This document shows, in pieces, positions 42,717 through 50,904 of a stretch of 64,000 nucleotides of DNA. The notes below the pieces were generated by a model. That model was not told the DNA's origin, searched no databases, and saw only the letters and a list, made by a program, of their open reading frames with translations. The DNA lies in contig NZ_LN648874.1 of the NCBI RefSeq assembly GCF_000826185.2, positions 124,001 through 188,000 of the forward strand, read 5' to 3'. How positions within the stretch are numbered: position 1 is the stretch's first letter; every line of letters begins with the position of its first letter. Position numbers and translations under genes: made by a program. The stretch comes from Microbacterium gorillae (GTDB taxonomy: Bacteria > Actinomycetota > Actinomycetes > Actinomycetales > Microbacteriaceae).

Positions 42717-45700
42717 GCACCCCGACCTGGCCCGGCACGCTGTCCCTGTCCGCCGAGACCATCGCGACCGCCCTCGGGCTGCCGAACCCGACGCCGCAGC
42801 AGCGCGAGGTGATCGAGGCGCCGCCGACCCCGGCTCTCGTCGTCGCCGGTGCCGGCTCGGGCAAGACCGAGACGATGTCCGGCCGCGTGGTGTGGCTCGT
42901 GGCCAACGGGCACGTCCAGCGCGATGAGGTGCTCGGTCTGACCTTCACACGCAAGGCGGCGGGGGAGCTCGCCGAGCGGATCATGGCCCGCTTGCGGCGC
43001 ATCGACGAGTTCGGACGCCGCGGACTGCTGCCGCACCTGACGGAGATCGTCGCGTCCGGAGCCCTGACGGCGAATCCGGACGCGGAGCGTGGCGCGGTCC
43101 TCGACCGCCTCGCCCGCCGATACGAGACCGGGTGGAACCCTCAGGCGTCCGCACTCACCGGTGATGAACTGCTGCGTCCGCGCGTGGCGACGTACAACTC
43201 CTTCGCCGACGCGATCGTGCGCGAGCACGCGGCCCGGATCGGCCGCGACTCCGACGTCACGCTGCTCAGCCAGTCCGGCTCGTGGTTGCTGGCGCGCGCG
43301 GTCGTGCTGCGGAGCCTCGATGAACGCCTGGCGGAGAGCGATTCCGCGCTGTCCACGATCATTGACGCCGTGCAGAACCTGGCCGCCGAGTCGCTGGACA
43401 ACCGCGCGGATCTCGCCGACGTCGCCGCGTACGGCGCCGACTTCGCTCGATCGCTGGAACCGTACGTGAAGCCCGACCTCGCCACCGCATCGGACGTGGA
43501 GAAGGCGTGGGCGGCCGGCACCGGCCTCGGCGTCATCGCTGACCTCGCCCGCGACTACGCGCGAGCGAAGGCGGAGCAGAGCGTGCTGGACTTCGCCGAC
43601 CAGGTGGCCGGCGCACTGGAGATCGTCACCGCGAGTCCGGCCGTCGCCGCCGACCTGCGGGCGCAGTACCGCGTCGTCCTGCTCGATGAGTACCAGGACA
43701 CGTCGGTGCTCCAGACGCAGCTGTTGGCGGCCGTGTTCCGCGATCACCCGGTGATGGCCGTCGGAGATCCGCACCAGTCGATCTACGGCTGGCGCGGCGC
43801 CAGTGCGGACAACCTCGAGGCGTTCGCCCCGGCGTTCGCGACGGACGGGGTGAGCGCGCGCTACGAGCTGATGGTGAGCTGGCGCAACGACGTCCGCGTC
43901 CTGACGGCTGCCAATGCGCTGCTTCAGCCGCTGCGGGTGCCCGGACGCATCGACGTCGGCGAGCTGCGACCGCGGCCCGGCGCGGGGGAGGGTGCCGTCC
44001 GCCTCGCCTGGGAGAACACGATCGACGAGGAGGCGGAAGCCGTCGCCGCCTGGTTCGCCGAGGTGCGCGCCGCGCACGACACCGCGTCCGACGGTGAGCA
44101 TGCCGGTGCCATCCTGTTCCGCGCGAAGCGGCATATGCAGCTGTTCGCGGATGCGCTGGACCGCCGAGGCATCCCGCACCGCATCCTCGGTCTCGGTGGG
44201 CTGCTGTCGACGCCGGAGGTCACCGACGTCACCAGCGCGCTGCGCGTGATCCACGACCCCGGGGCAGGGTCCGCGCTCATCCGCCTGCTCACCGGTCCGC
44301 GCTTCGCGATCGGTGTCGCGGACCTGGCTGCCCTGCACCGCCTCGCCACCGTGCTCTCCCAGCGTGACGCCCACGGCGCGAAGTTCTCCGACGAACTGCT
44401 GGAGAGGTTGCGCGGCTCCGCGGGAATCGACGAGCAGCTGTCCATCATCGACGCGCTCGATGTGATGCGGACGCTGCGTGCGGAGAGCGTGCTGCTGTCC
44501 GGCTTCACGGAGGTCGGACGGGCACGACTCCGCGACGCCGCGCAGATGTTCGACCGCCTCCGCCGCGCCTCCGGCCAACCGATTCCGGAGCTCATCCGCC
44601 TCATCGAGGCCGAGCTGCGCCTGGACATCGAGCTCGCCGCGAACGAGCATCGCGGACCGGCCCGTGTCGCGGCCACGCAGTTGCGGGCGTTCCTGGATGA
44701 GGTGCGCGCCTTCCTCGCCGCGGACGAGCGCGGGACGATCGGTTCCCTGCTGGCATGGTTGTCCCACGCCGAGGACACCGACGAACTCATGCCGCGGCCC
44801 GAACCGCCACAGCCCGGTGTGGTGCAGCTGCTGACGATCCACGGGTCCAAGGGCCTTGAGTGGGATGCGGTGGCGGTGGTCCGGCTCGTCGCGGAGGAAC
44901 TGCCCAAGAGCCCACGGACGTCACTCGGCTGGCTCTCTCTGGGCGCGCTGCCCTTCGATTTCCGCGGGGACCGCGCTGCTCTGCCCGAGCTCGAACTGCC
45001 CGGTCCCGGTGCGAACCGGACCGCGGTGCTGAAGTCGATCAAGGCGTTCAAGGACGCGAACAAGGCCTATCAGGAGGAGGAGGAGCGGCGACTGGCGTAC
45101 GTCGCCGTGACACGTGCGCGCAGCGACCTGCTGCTGTCCGGCTCACCGTGGGGCGGTCAGACTCGCGCTCGCAAGCCCAGTCCGTACCTGCTGGAGATGC
45201 TGCACGCGCTGAGCCTGGAGACGCCCGACTCCGACGTGGACGGCGAGAACCCGATCGAGCGCGAAGGACGGGTGCTGGCGTGGCCGTTGGATGCCCTCGG
45301 GTCGCGTCGTGCGGTGGTCGAGACCGCTGCTGAGCTCGCGCGTGTGACCCCGGCGGCGGCACCGTCGAACGAATTGGAGCGGCTGCTCGCCGAGCGCGAA
45401 GCGCGGACACGACGCACACGACCGGTTGCGCCGACGCGCATTCCGGCGTCCTCCTTCAAGGACTACGTGACCGACTTCGCGCGTGCCGCGGGGGACATCT
45501 CGCGGCCGATGCCCGAGCGGCCCTATCCGCAGACGCGGATCGGCACCGATTTCCACGCGTGGGTGGAGAACCTGTACCAGGTCGCCGGTGCCGGTTCGTC
45601 CCTGGATGACACGCTGTGGGAGCTCGATGATGACCGGCCCGCGACCACGGAGGCGGAAGCCGCCCACGACGACCTCCTGCAGGAGCTGCAGTCGGCGTTC

Positions 45701-46099
45701 CTGGCCAGCGAATGGGCGGGTCTGAAGCCCCTGGAGGTGGAGAGCGAGGTCGACTACGTGCTCCGGCCCACCGACGGCTCGCCGGCGCACATCATGATCT
45801 GCAAGCTCGACGCCGTGTTCCGCCGCGTCGACCGCGGCGACCGGATCGAGATCGTCGACTGGAAGACCGGCCGGCCGCCGGCCACGGCCGCGGAGCGGGA
45901 GGAGCGGCTGATGCAGCTCGCCCACTACCGCGTCGCGTACAGCCATGCCCGCGGTATTCCGCTCGAGGACATCGACGTCGCCCTGTTCTACGTGGCGCAC
46001 GGTCATGTCCTGCGTCCGGAGCACGTGCGCACCGAGGCTGAGCTGGCCGAGGCCTGGACCGCCGCGAAGAACCGCGACTCCGCGCCCTCACCCTCGTGA
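42713..46099 (+). CDS. adnB: AdnB-type helicase-nuclease subunit
   Basis: 1128 residues. The P-loop is GAGSGKT (46-52), with LTFTRKAAGELAERI, Walker B LLDEYQDTS, GDPHQSIYGWRGA, LTIHGSKGLEWDAV and YVAVTRARSDLLL giving a complete SF1A motor. The C-terminal nuclease has IVDWKTGRPP (Asp1049, Lys1051). It is the main translocating ATPase of the AdnAB complex. Translation is coupled to adnA (ATGA). The gene ends two bases before the convergent kinase stop, with no terminator between. Confidence 0.95.
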   Translation: MSTPTWPGTLSLSAETIATALGLPNPTPQQREVIEAPPTPALVVAGAGSGKTETMSGRVVWLVANGHVQRDEVLGLTFTRKAAGELAERIMARLRRIDEFGRRGLLPHLTEIVASGALTANPDAERGAVLDRLARRYETGWNPQASALTGDELLRPRVATYNSFADAIVREHAARIGRDSDVTLLSQSGSWLLARAVVLRSLDERLAESDSALSTIIDAVQNLAAESLDNRADLADVAAYGADFARSLEPYVKPDLATASDVEKAWAAGTGLGVIADLARDYARAKAEQSVLDFADQVAGALEIVTASPAVAADLRAQYRVVLLDEYQDTSVLQTQLLAAVFRDHPVMAVGDPHQSIYGWRGASADNLEAFAPAFATDGVSARYELMVSWRNDVRVLTAANALLQPLRVPGRIDVGELRPRPGAGEGAVRLAWENTIDEEAEAVAAWFAEVRAAHDTASDGEHAGAILFRAKRHMQLFADALDRRGIPHRILGLGGLLSTPEVTDVTSALRVIHDPGAGSALIRLLTGPRFAIGVADLAALHRLATVLSQRDAHGAKFSDELLERLRGSAGIDEQLSIIDALDVMRTLRAESVLLSGFTEVGRARLRDAAQMFDRLRRASGQPIPELIRLIEAELRLDIELAANEHRGPARVAATQLRAFLDEVRAFLAADERGTIGSLLAWLSHAEDTDELMPRPEPPQPGVVQLLTIHGSKGLEWDAVAVVRLVAEELPKSPRTSLGWLSLGALPFDFRGDRAALPELELPGPGANRTAVLKSIKAFKDANKAYQEEEERRLAYVAVTRARSDLLLSGSPWGGQTRARKPSPYLLEMLHALSLETPDSDVDGENPIEREGRVLAWPLDALGSRRAVVETAAELARVTPAAAPSNELERLLAEREARTRRTRPVAPTRIPASSFKDYVTDFARAAGDISRPMPERPYPQTRIGTDFHAWVENLYQVAGAGSSLDDTLWELDDDRPATTEAEAAHDDLLQELQSAFLASEWAGLKPLEVESEVDYVLRPTDGSPAHIMICKLDAVFRRVDRGDRIEIVDWKTGRPPATAAEREERLMQLAHYRVAYSHARGIPLEDIDVALFYVAHGHVLRPEHVRTEAELAEAWTAAKNRDSAPSPS

Positions 46100-46100
46100 G

Positions 46101-47456
46101 TCAGTCCTGGGCCCAGCGGCGGAGGGTGGCGTCCGCGGCGCGCTCCGCATCGGCGACGTCCGCGTCGCCCTCCGGAGTCGCGGCCGCCAGCGTGCCGTCC
46201 GACTCCCCATCCGGCTCGTCGAACAGCGTCTGCTGACCGAAGAAACCGCTCTCGATCTCCTGCGTGGCGTTCACGTCGTCCTCGTAGAAACCGCGGTCCA
46301 GGGCCTGCGTGGCGTTCGGATCATTCGCCGGTTCGTCCGGGGACGCGCCGGCCCCGGCGAAGAAGCCGGGAGCGATCTCCTGCGTGGCATCGCCGTCCAG
46401 GAACCGGCCGAGCTTCTCCGGGTCGTACGCATCGGTCTGCATCGAGGTGTCCACGGCGGCGCGAGCGGCCTCGGGGACGCTGCCGAGCGCCGCGACGGCG
46501 TCGTCGATGTCCGAGCCGGCCGCGGTCGGACGCAGCGTGTTGTCACGGACACCGTCCGCGAGCGAATCCAGGAGCGCGGCGGCATCGTCCATGACGTCCT
46601 CGCGGTGCTGATCCCGGCCGTGCAGCAGCCAGCGCGCGAACTCGAGCTCCGCGTGCAGACGGGCGCGAACGCGGAGCGACTCGTCCGGAGCGCGATGGGA
46701 AGCGGCCGCGTACGCGCTGTGCACCGTGTCCACGGCCTCCGGCGCCGAGGTGAGGAACTGCAGATCCAGGGCGGGGTCGGCCACCTGGAGGCCGTGCCAA
46801 TCGATCACGCCGACGACGGCGGGTTCGGCCGACACCTCGTCATACACGAAGGAGGTCGCCGAAGCACCGCCCAGAGACACGGCCGGCTCGAACTGCCACA
46901 CCGCGTCGTCATCGATCACATCGCGCCAGCGGACCATCAGGCGCACCGGCACCCGGCCGGTCGCGCTCGACTCCTCGAGCACCCTGCGGACCTCGTCACG
47001 CACGTCGGAGGCGGTGCGGACCGGCAGGCCGGCGCCACGGACCACGGACTCCGGAAGGGCGTGGATGGCAGCGAGGGCGGCACCCAGGGAGGCGGCCACG
47101 CCGCGCCCGGCCGGAATGCTCGCCGCCGGCACCTGGTAACCGGGAATGAAGGTGGTCACGAAGACCCGCCCCTCCGGAACCGGTGCGGCGCCGAGGAACT
47201 CCGGGATCGCGAAGCTGACGAGCGAGCGCACGCCGTCGGTGAGGGCGCGCAGCGCGAGAGCCTCAGCGGCCAGATCGGCATCGGCGGACTCGTCCAGCGG
47301 GATCCGCACGGCGACGCGTCGGCCGTCCACCAGGGTCGCCATCGCGGCGTCATTGCGGCCGTTCGTGCCGGTCGTGAGAGGGCTCGCCTCGACGATCTCG
47401 AGACCGGGGACGGCAGCGGTCGCCGCCGCGGCTAGAGTGAGTGCAGAGCGTGCCAT
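46101..47456 (-). CDS. APH-fold phosphotransferase with triple ATQ-motif tail
   Basis: 451 residues. An aminoglycoside/choline-kinase fold is suggested by AVVGVIDWHGLQVADPALDL (Brenner-type IDWxxxxxxDPxxDL metal motif) and LGAALAAIHALPE. The usual catalytic HxD loop is not obvious. After the domain (about 330) a disordered tail holds three copies of [DN]ATQxLxxGF[FY]-like sequence at about 356-366, 381-391 and 396-406. ATG at 47456 with leaderless -10 TAACCT. It is back to back with nudC and abuts adnB. Substrate unknown; resistance is not implied. Confidence 0.75.
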   Translation of the reverse strand: MARSALTLAAAATAAVPGLEIVEASPLTTGTNGRNDAAMATLVDGRRVAVRIPLDESADADLAAEALALRALTDGVRSLVSFAIPEFLGAAPVPEGRVFVTTFIPGYQVPAASIPAGRGVAASLGAALAAIHALPESVVRGAGLPVRTASDVRDEVRRVLEESSATGRVPVRLMVRWRDVIDDDAVWQFEPAVSLGGASATSFVYDEVSAEPAVVGVIDWHGLQVADPALDLQFLTSAPEAVDTVHSAYAAASHRAPDESLRVRARLHAELEFARWLLHGRDQHREDVMDDAAALLDSLADGVRDNTLRPTAAGSDIDDAVAALGSVPEAARAAVDTSMQTDAYDPEKLGRFLDGDATQEIAPGFFAGAGASPDEPANDPNATQALDRGFYEDDVNATQEIESGFFGQQTLFDEPDGESDGTLAAATPEGDADVADAERAADATLRRWAQD

Positions 47457-47462
47457 GCGTCC

Positions 47463-47468
47463 AGGTTA
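47463..47468 (-). promoter_or_regulatory. -10 element, leaderless APH-like gene
   Basis: TAACCT on the - strand ends six bases before the ATG at 47456. Confidence 0.5.
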
Positions 47469-47519
47469 GGTCGGTCCAGACCGGGCCCGGAGTCGCCACG
47501 CCCGCGAGGAAGGGAGTCG

Positions 47520-48419
47520 ATGAATCGCATCGCTGACACCCCGGAAACCGCATCGACGCCGGTCGGCTTCGACCGGGCCGGTGCTGAGCGCACCGCGGAT
47601 GGTCTGATCGCCGGATTGCTCGCTGATCCGTCCACCCGGGTGGTCGCGGTGGACGCGGATCGCGTCGCCGGCGGCGCCGACGGAGCCCCGCTGCTGTTCC
47701 GGCCGGACGATCCCGGACTGGCCGAGCTCATCGATGACGACACCCTGGTCGGCTTCGTGGGGCGCCTGCACGGAGCCCCGGTGCTCGTGCGCGCCGTGCG
47801 TCGGCCGCAGGACGCGCCGTGGCCCGCGCTGCGCACGCTGACGATCGCGGACGCACCGCTGGTGGAGACCCTGATCACCGCGGTCGCGCTCGGGCGCTGG
47901 TTCCGCGACGCCGGTCACTGCCCGGTGTGCGGAGGGACGGCACCGCTGACGCAGGCGGGGTGGGCGCGTCGATGCTCCTCCTGCTCGCGAGAGCACTTCC
48001 CCCGCACCGACCCGGCGATCATCGTCGCGGTCACGCACGGCGATCGTCTGCTGCTCGGGTCGAACGCGATGTGGGAGCAGAACCGGTTCTCCTGCTTCGC
48101 CGGCTTCGTCGAGGCGGGGGAGTCGCTGGAGTCCGCGGTCGTGCGCGAGGTGGCTGAGGAAGCGGGCGTGCGCGTGAGCGATGCGAGCTACGTCGGATCG
48201 CAGGCATGGCCGTATCCGCGCTCGCTGATGCTCGGCTTCCGTGCGGAGGCCGAGAGTGAAACGGCGGCCCGACCCGACGGAGAGGAGATCCTCGCCGTGC
48301 GGTGGTTCACCCGCGCCGAGATCCGCGCCGCCCTCGCCGGGGAGAGCGAGATCATCCTGCCCGGCTCGGCATCGATCGCTCACCGCCTGATCACCGAATG
48401 GGTCGCGGCCGGCGCATGA
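47520..48419 (+). CDS. nudC: NAD+ diphosphatase (Nudix, NudC)
   Basis: 299 residues. Zinc ribbon Cys134, Cys137, Cys152 and Cys155 (CPVC...CSSC) is followed by a complete Nudix box from Gly195 to Gly216 (GFVEAGESLESAVVREVAEE). The NudC-specific SQAWPYPRSLMLGF follows, carrying the SQPWPFPxS motif with Ala replacing the usual Pro. It hydrolyses NAD(H) and can remove NAD caps from RNA. ATG at 47520 with GAGGAAGGGAG upstream. The stop overlaps the uvrD2 ATG, as in the mycobacterial neighbourhood. Confidence 0.94.
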   Translation: MNRIADTPETASTPVGFDRAGAERTADGLIAGLLADPSTRVVAVDADRVAGGADGAPLLFRPDDPGLAELIDDDTLVGFVGRLHGAPVLVRAVRRPQDAPWPALRTLTIADAPLVETLITAVALGRWFRDAGHCPVCGGTAPLTQAGWARRCSSCSREHFPRTDPAIIVAVTHGDRLLLGSNAMWEQNRFSCFAGFVEAGESLESAVVREVAEEAGVRVSDASYVGSQAWPYPRSLMLGFRAEAESETAARPDGEEILAVRWFTRAEIRAALAGESEIILPGSASIAHRLITEWVAAGA

Positions 48420-50122
48420 GCGCGCTGGACGGACTGGACGACCGACAACGCGAGGCCGCTGCCGTGCTGCGCGGCCCCGTCTGCGTGCTCGCCGGGGCGG
48501 GCACCGGCAAGACCCGGGTGATCACCCACCGGATCGCGCACGGCGTGGACACCGGCGCCTACTCGCCGGGCCGGGTGATGGCGGTCACCTTCACCGCGAA
48601 GGCGGCGGGTGAGATGCGCGGTCGCCTTCGCGCGCTCGGGGTGCAGGGCGTCGCGGCCCGCACCTTCCACGCCGCCGCGCTCAGCCAGCTGAACTACTTC
48701 TGGCCGACGCTGACCGGGGGACCGGCACCGAGCATCATCGACAACAAAGTGCGCATGCTCGCGCACGCTTCGGACGGTGTCGGGCTGCGACTGGACACCC
48801 CGACGTTGCGCGATGTCGCGTCCGAAATCGAGTGGCGCAAGATCACGATGCGCTCGATCGACCAGTACGCGCTCACCGGACGCACGGTGGGGCGGCTCAC
48901 GGTCGAGGAGACCGTCCGCCTGCAGCGCGCCTACGAGGCCCTGAAGGACGAACGGCGGCAGCTGGACTTCGAGGACGTGCTGCTCGCGTGTGCCGGAATG
49001 CTGGAAGCGGAACCGCGCGTGACCGCCGCGGTCCGGGAGCAGTACCGGCACTTCACGGTGGACGAGTTCCAGGACGTCTCGCCGCTGCAGTACCACCTGC
49101 TGAAGCTGTGGTTGGGCGACCGGCGCGACCTCTGCGTGGTGGGGGACGCGAGCCAGACGATCTTCTCCTTCGCCGGCGCCGATGCGAAATTCCTCCTGGA
49201 GTTCGATCGGGCGTACGAGGATGCGCGGGTCGTGAAGCTGGAGCGCAACTACCGCTCGGATCCCACCGTGATCGAGGTCGCGAATGACCTGATGCGCGGT
49301 CGCCCCGGCGCACTGACCCTCGAGGCGGTGCGTCCGGCGGGCGCGCCGACGCCCACCGTGACCGCTTACGACGACGAGCGGGACGAGGCGTACGGGATCG
49401 CCCGCGCCATCGGCAAGCAGATCGCCAGGGGTGCGGGGCCTCAGCAGATCGCCGTGCTGTACCGATCGCAGGCGCAGTCGGCCGCGATCGCCGACGCCCT
49501 GGCGCAATCCGGAATCGCCAGCCAGGTCATGGGCGGAAAACGGTTCTTCGACCTGCCGGAGGTGCGCACGGCGGTCCTGGAACTGCGCGGGGCGGCGATC
49601 GCGCCGAACACCTCGGGCTTCCTGCCGACGGTGCGCGACGTCCTGCGCGGGCTCGGCCTGACGGACGCGCCCCCGCCCACCGGCGGTGCGCTGCGTGACG
49701 CCTGGGAGGCGCTGGCGGCCCTGTTCCGCCTGGCCGAAGACGCCCCCGCCGACACGACCCTCCGCGCGTTCGCCGACGATCTCCTCCTGCGGACGAAGGA
49801 CCAGCACGAACCGGTGCTCGCCACAGTCACGCTCGCCACCCTGCACGCCGCGAAGGGCCTGGAGTGGGAGCATGTCCACATCATCGGTTGGTCGGAGGGC
49901 CTGCTGCCGATCTCGTACGCGACGTCCTTCGACGCCGTCGACGAGGAACGGCGACTGGCCTACGTCGGAGTCACGCGGGCCGGGACATCGGTGTCGCTGT
50001 CCTGGGCTCGGGGAGCCGGACGGCAGGCGCGCAAGCCGTCTCGATTCCTTCAGGAGATCGGCAGCCGCAGTCTGCGCGCGGCCGGTGCGTCCGCCAGGAT
50101 TCCCGGCTCGCCGTCACGCTGA
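48416..50122 (+). CDS. UvrD2-like SF1 DNA helicase, short form
   Basis: 568 residues with P-loop GAGTGKT (27-33), VTFTAKAAGEMRGRL, Walker B VDEFQDVSPLQ, GDASQTIFSFAGA, LERNYRS, LHAAKGLEWEHV and RLAYVGVTRAG: a full SF1A motor. Mycobacterial UvrD2 (about 700 aa) continues with a tetracysteine motif and an HRDC domain. Here translation stops soon after ARKPSRFLQEIGS, so both are missing. The 3' end overlaps the convergent next gene by 152 bp. Translationally coupled to nudC (ATGA). Confidence 0.92.
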   Translation: MSALDGLDDRQREAAAVLRGPVCVLAGAGTGKTRVITHRIAHGVDTGAYSPGRVMAVTFTAKAAGEMRGRLRALGVQGVAARTFHAAALSQLNYFWPTLTGGPAPSIIDNKVRMLAHASDGVGLRLDTPTLRDVASEIEWRKITMRSIDQYALTGRTVGRLTVEETVRLQRAYEALKDERRQLDFEDVLLACAGMLEAEPRVTAAVREQYRHFTVDEFQDVSPLQYHLLKLWLGDRRDLCVVGDASQTIFSFAGADAKFLLEFDRAYEDARVVKLERNYRSDPTVIEVANDLMRGRPGALTLEAVRPAGAPTPTVTAYDDERDEAYGIARAIGKQIARGAGPQQIAVLYRSQAQSAAIADALAQSGIASQVMGGKRFFDLPEVRTAVLELRGAAIAPNTSGFLPTVRDVLRGLGLTDAPPPTGGALRDAWEALAALFRLAEDAPADTTLRAFADDLLLRTKDQHEPVLATVTLATLHAAKGLEWEHVHIIGWSEGLLPISYATSFDAVDEERRLAYVGVTRAGTSVSLSWARGAGRQARKPSRFLQEIGSRSLRAAGASARIPGSPSR

Positions 50123-50813
50123 CGGCGCTGCTGATGTCATCCCACTCCGCCTGCTCCGCGCGAGTTCGCAACAGGCGCACGGCCAGCTCGCCGGCTCGGG
50201 CGTAGCGACCGATGCCGGGCAGACGCGGTGGACGATCCTGCAGCTGTGCCATCAGCGCGGGATAGGCGGGATTCGCGGCCGTCCGTTCCGTCGTCAGACA
50301 GGACGCGCAGGCCGTGAGCCCCGGGACGATGACGGGCCCGACGGTGATGCCGTCGGTGTCGACGACGACGGGCAGGTGGACGCGATCATCGGAGAGCCAA
50401 CCGGCCGCCGTGCGGGGCAGCAGCGAGTGCGGTGTGACGATCACCACCGGTCCGCGATCGGCCGTGATGCGTGCCCCGGCAGCCTCCAGCGCATCGGCGA
50501 GCGCTGCGGCCCGGACCCGGTCCATCGCGGCGGGCAGCGCTCGCACCGTCAGATCGAACGGTTCGGGTGAGGTGTCCAGGGCCGGGGCGATCAGTGCCAG
50601 CAGGTCCTCCGCCTCGACGGCCGTCACCCCGCAGGCGGCGGCGGTTCGGTCGATGTGGTCGGGCGGGACGCCGAATTCCAGGGCGCGCAGGAACTGCAGC
50701 TGCCAGGGCGCCGGGTCGGGGACCAGGACCGGATCGTCGAGGCCGAGCTGCAGGGTGTCCTGGTCGCGCCAGAGCGGTCGGCGTCGGGGATCGAGTCGCA
50801 GGTAGGAGGCCAT
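49971..50813 (-). CDS. E1/cyclodehydratase-like zinc-Cys protein of unknown function (Rv3196-like position)
   Basis: 280 residues from the ATG at 50813 (longer in-frame codons upstream are not conserved-looking). The middle region VVVDTDGITVGPVIVPGLTA then CASC, together with a C-terminal CGC pair, resembles the zinc-binding Cys sets and GPxVxPG turn of E1-like/TOMM cyclodehydratase partner proteins. No ATP-binding motif is evident and no precursor peptide is nearby. It occupies the place of Rv3196 beside uvrD2. The CGC codons (50061-50069) lie inside the 152-bp antisense overlap with uvrD2, so the overlap is functional coding sequence. Confidence 0.6.
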   Translation of the reverse strand: MASYLRLDPRRRPLWRDQDTLQLGLDDPVLVPDPAPWQLQFLRALEFGVPPDHIDRTAAACGVTAVEAEDLLALIAPALDTSPEPFDLTVRALPAAMDRVRAAALADALEAAGARITADRGPVVIVTPHSLLPRTAAGWLSDDRVHLPVVVDTDGITVGPVIVPGLTACASCLTTERTAANPAYPALMAQLQDRPPRLPGIGRYARAGELAVRLLRTRAEQAEWDDISSAVSVTASRESWRTHRPRADCGCRSPEGIETACAPAVRLPEPRTATPMSRPA

Positions 50814-50904
50814 GCCTGATCCTGACTCGCCGACGGCGCGCATCGCGCGGCTGTCCACACCCCGGAACCGGGCGGCGCAGCGCAGTCCGGTGGGGAGGAG
50901 CGGA

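Noticed and set aside
46101..47456. Aminoglycoside resistance gene
   Set aside because: The fold resembles APH, but the HxD catalytic loop is not clear, the tail is unusual, and the genomic context is DNA repair. Resistance cannot be claimed.
48416..50570. Frameshift hiding the HRDC domain of the UvrD2-like helicase
   Set aside because: The + strand frames after 50122 give Arg/Ser-rich non-protein translations, and the opposite strand encodes a coherent protein through the region. A genuine short form is more likely.
49971..50813. RiPP (thiazole/oxazole peptide) biosynthetic gene cluster around the cyclodehydratase-like protein
   Set aside because: No YcaO, dehydrogenase or Cys/Ser-rich precursor peptide is nearby, and the gene is syntenic with a conserved mycobacterial locus.
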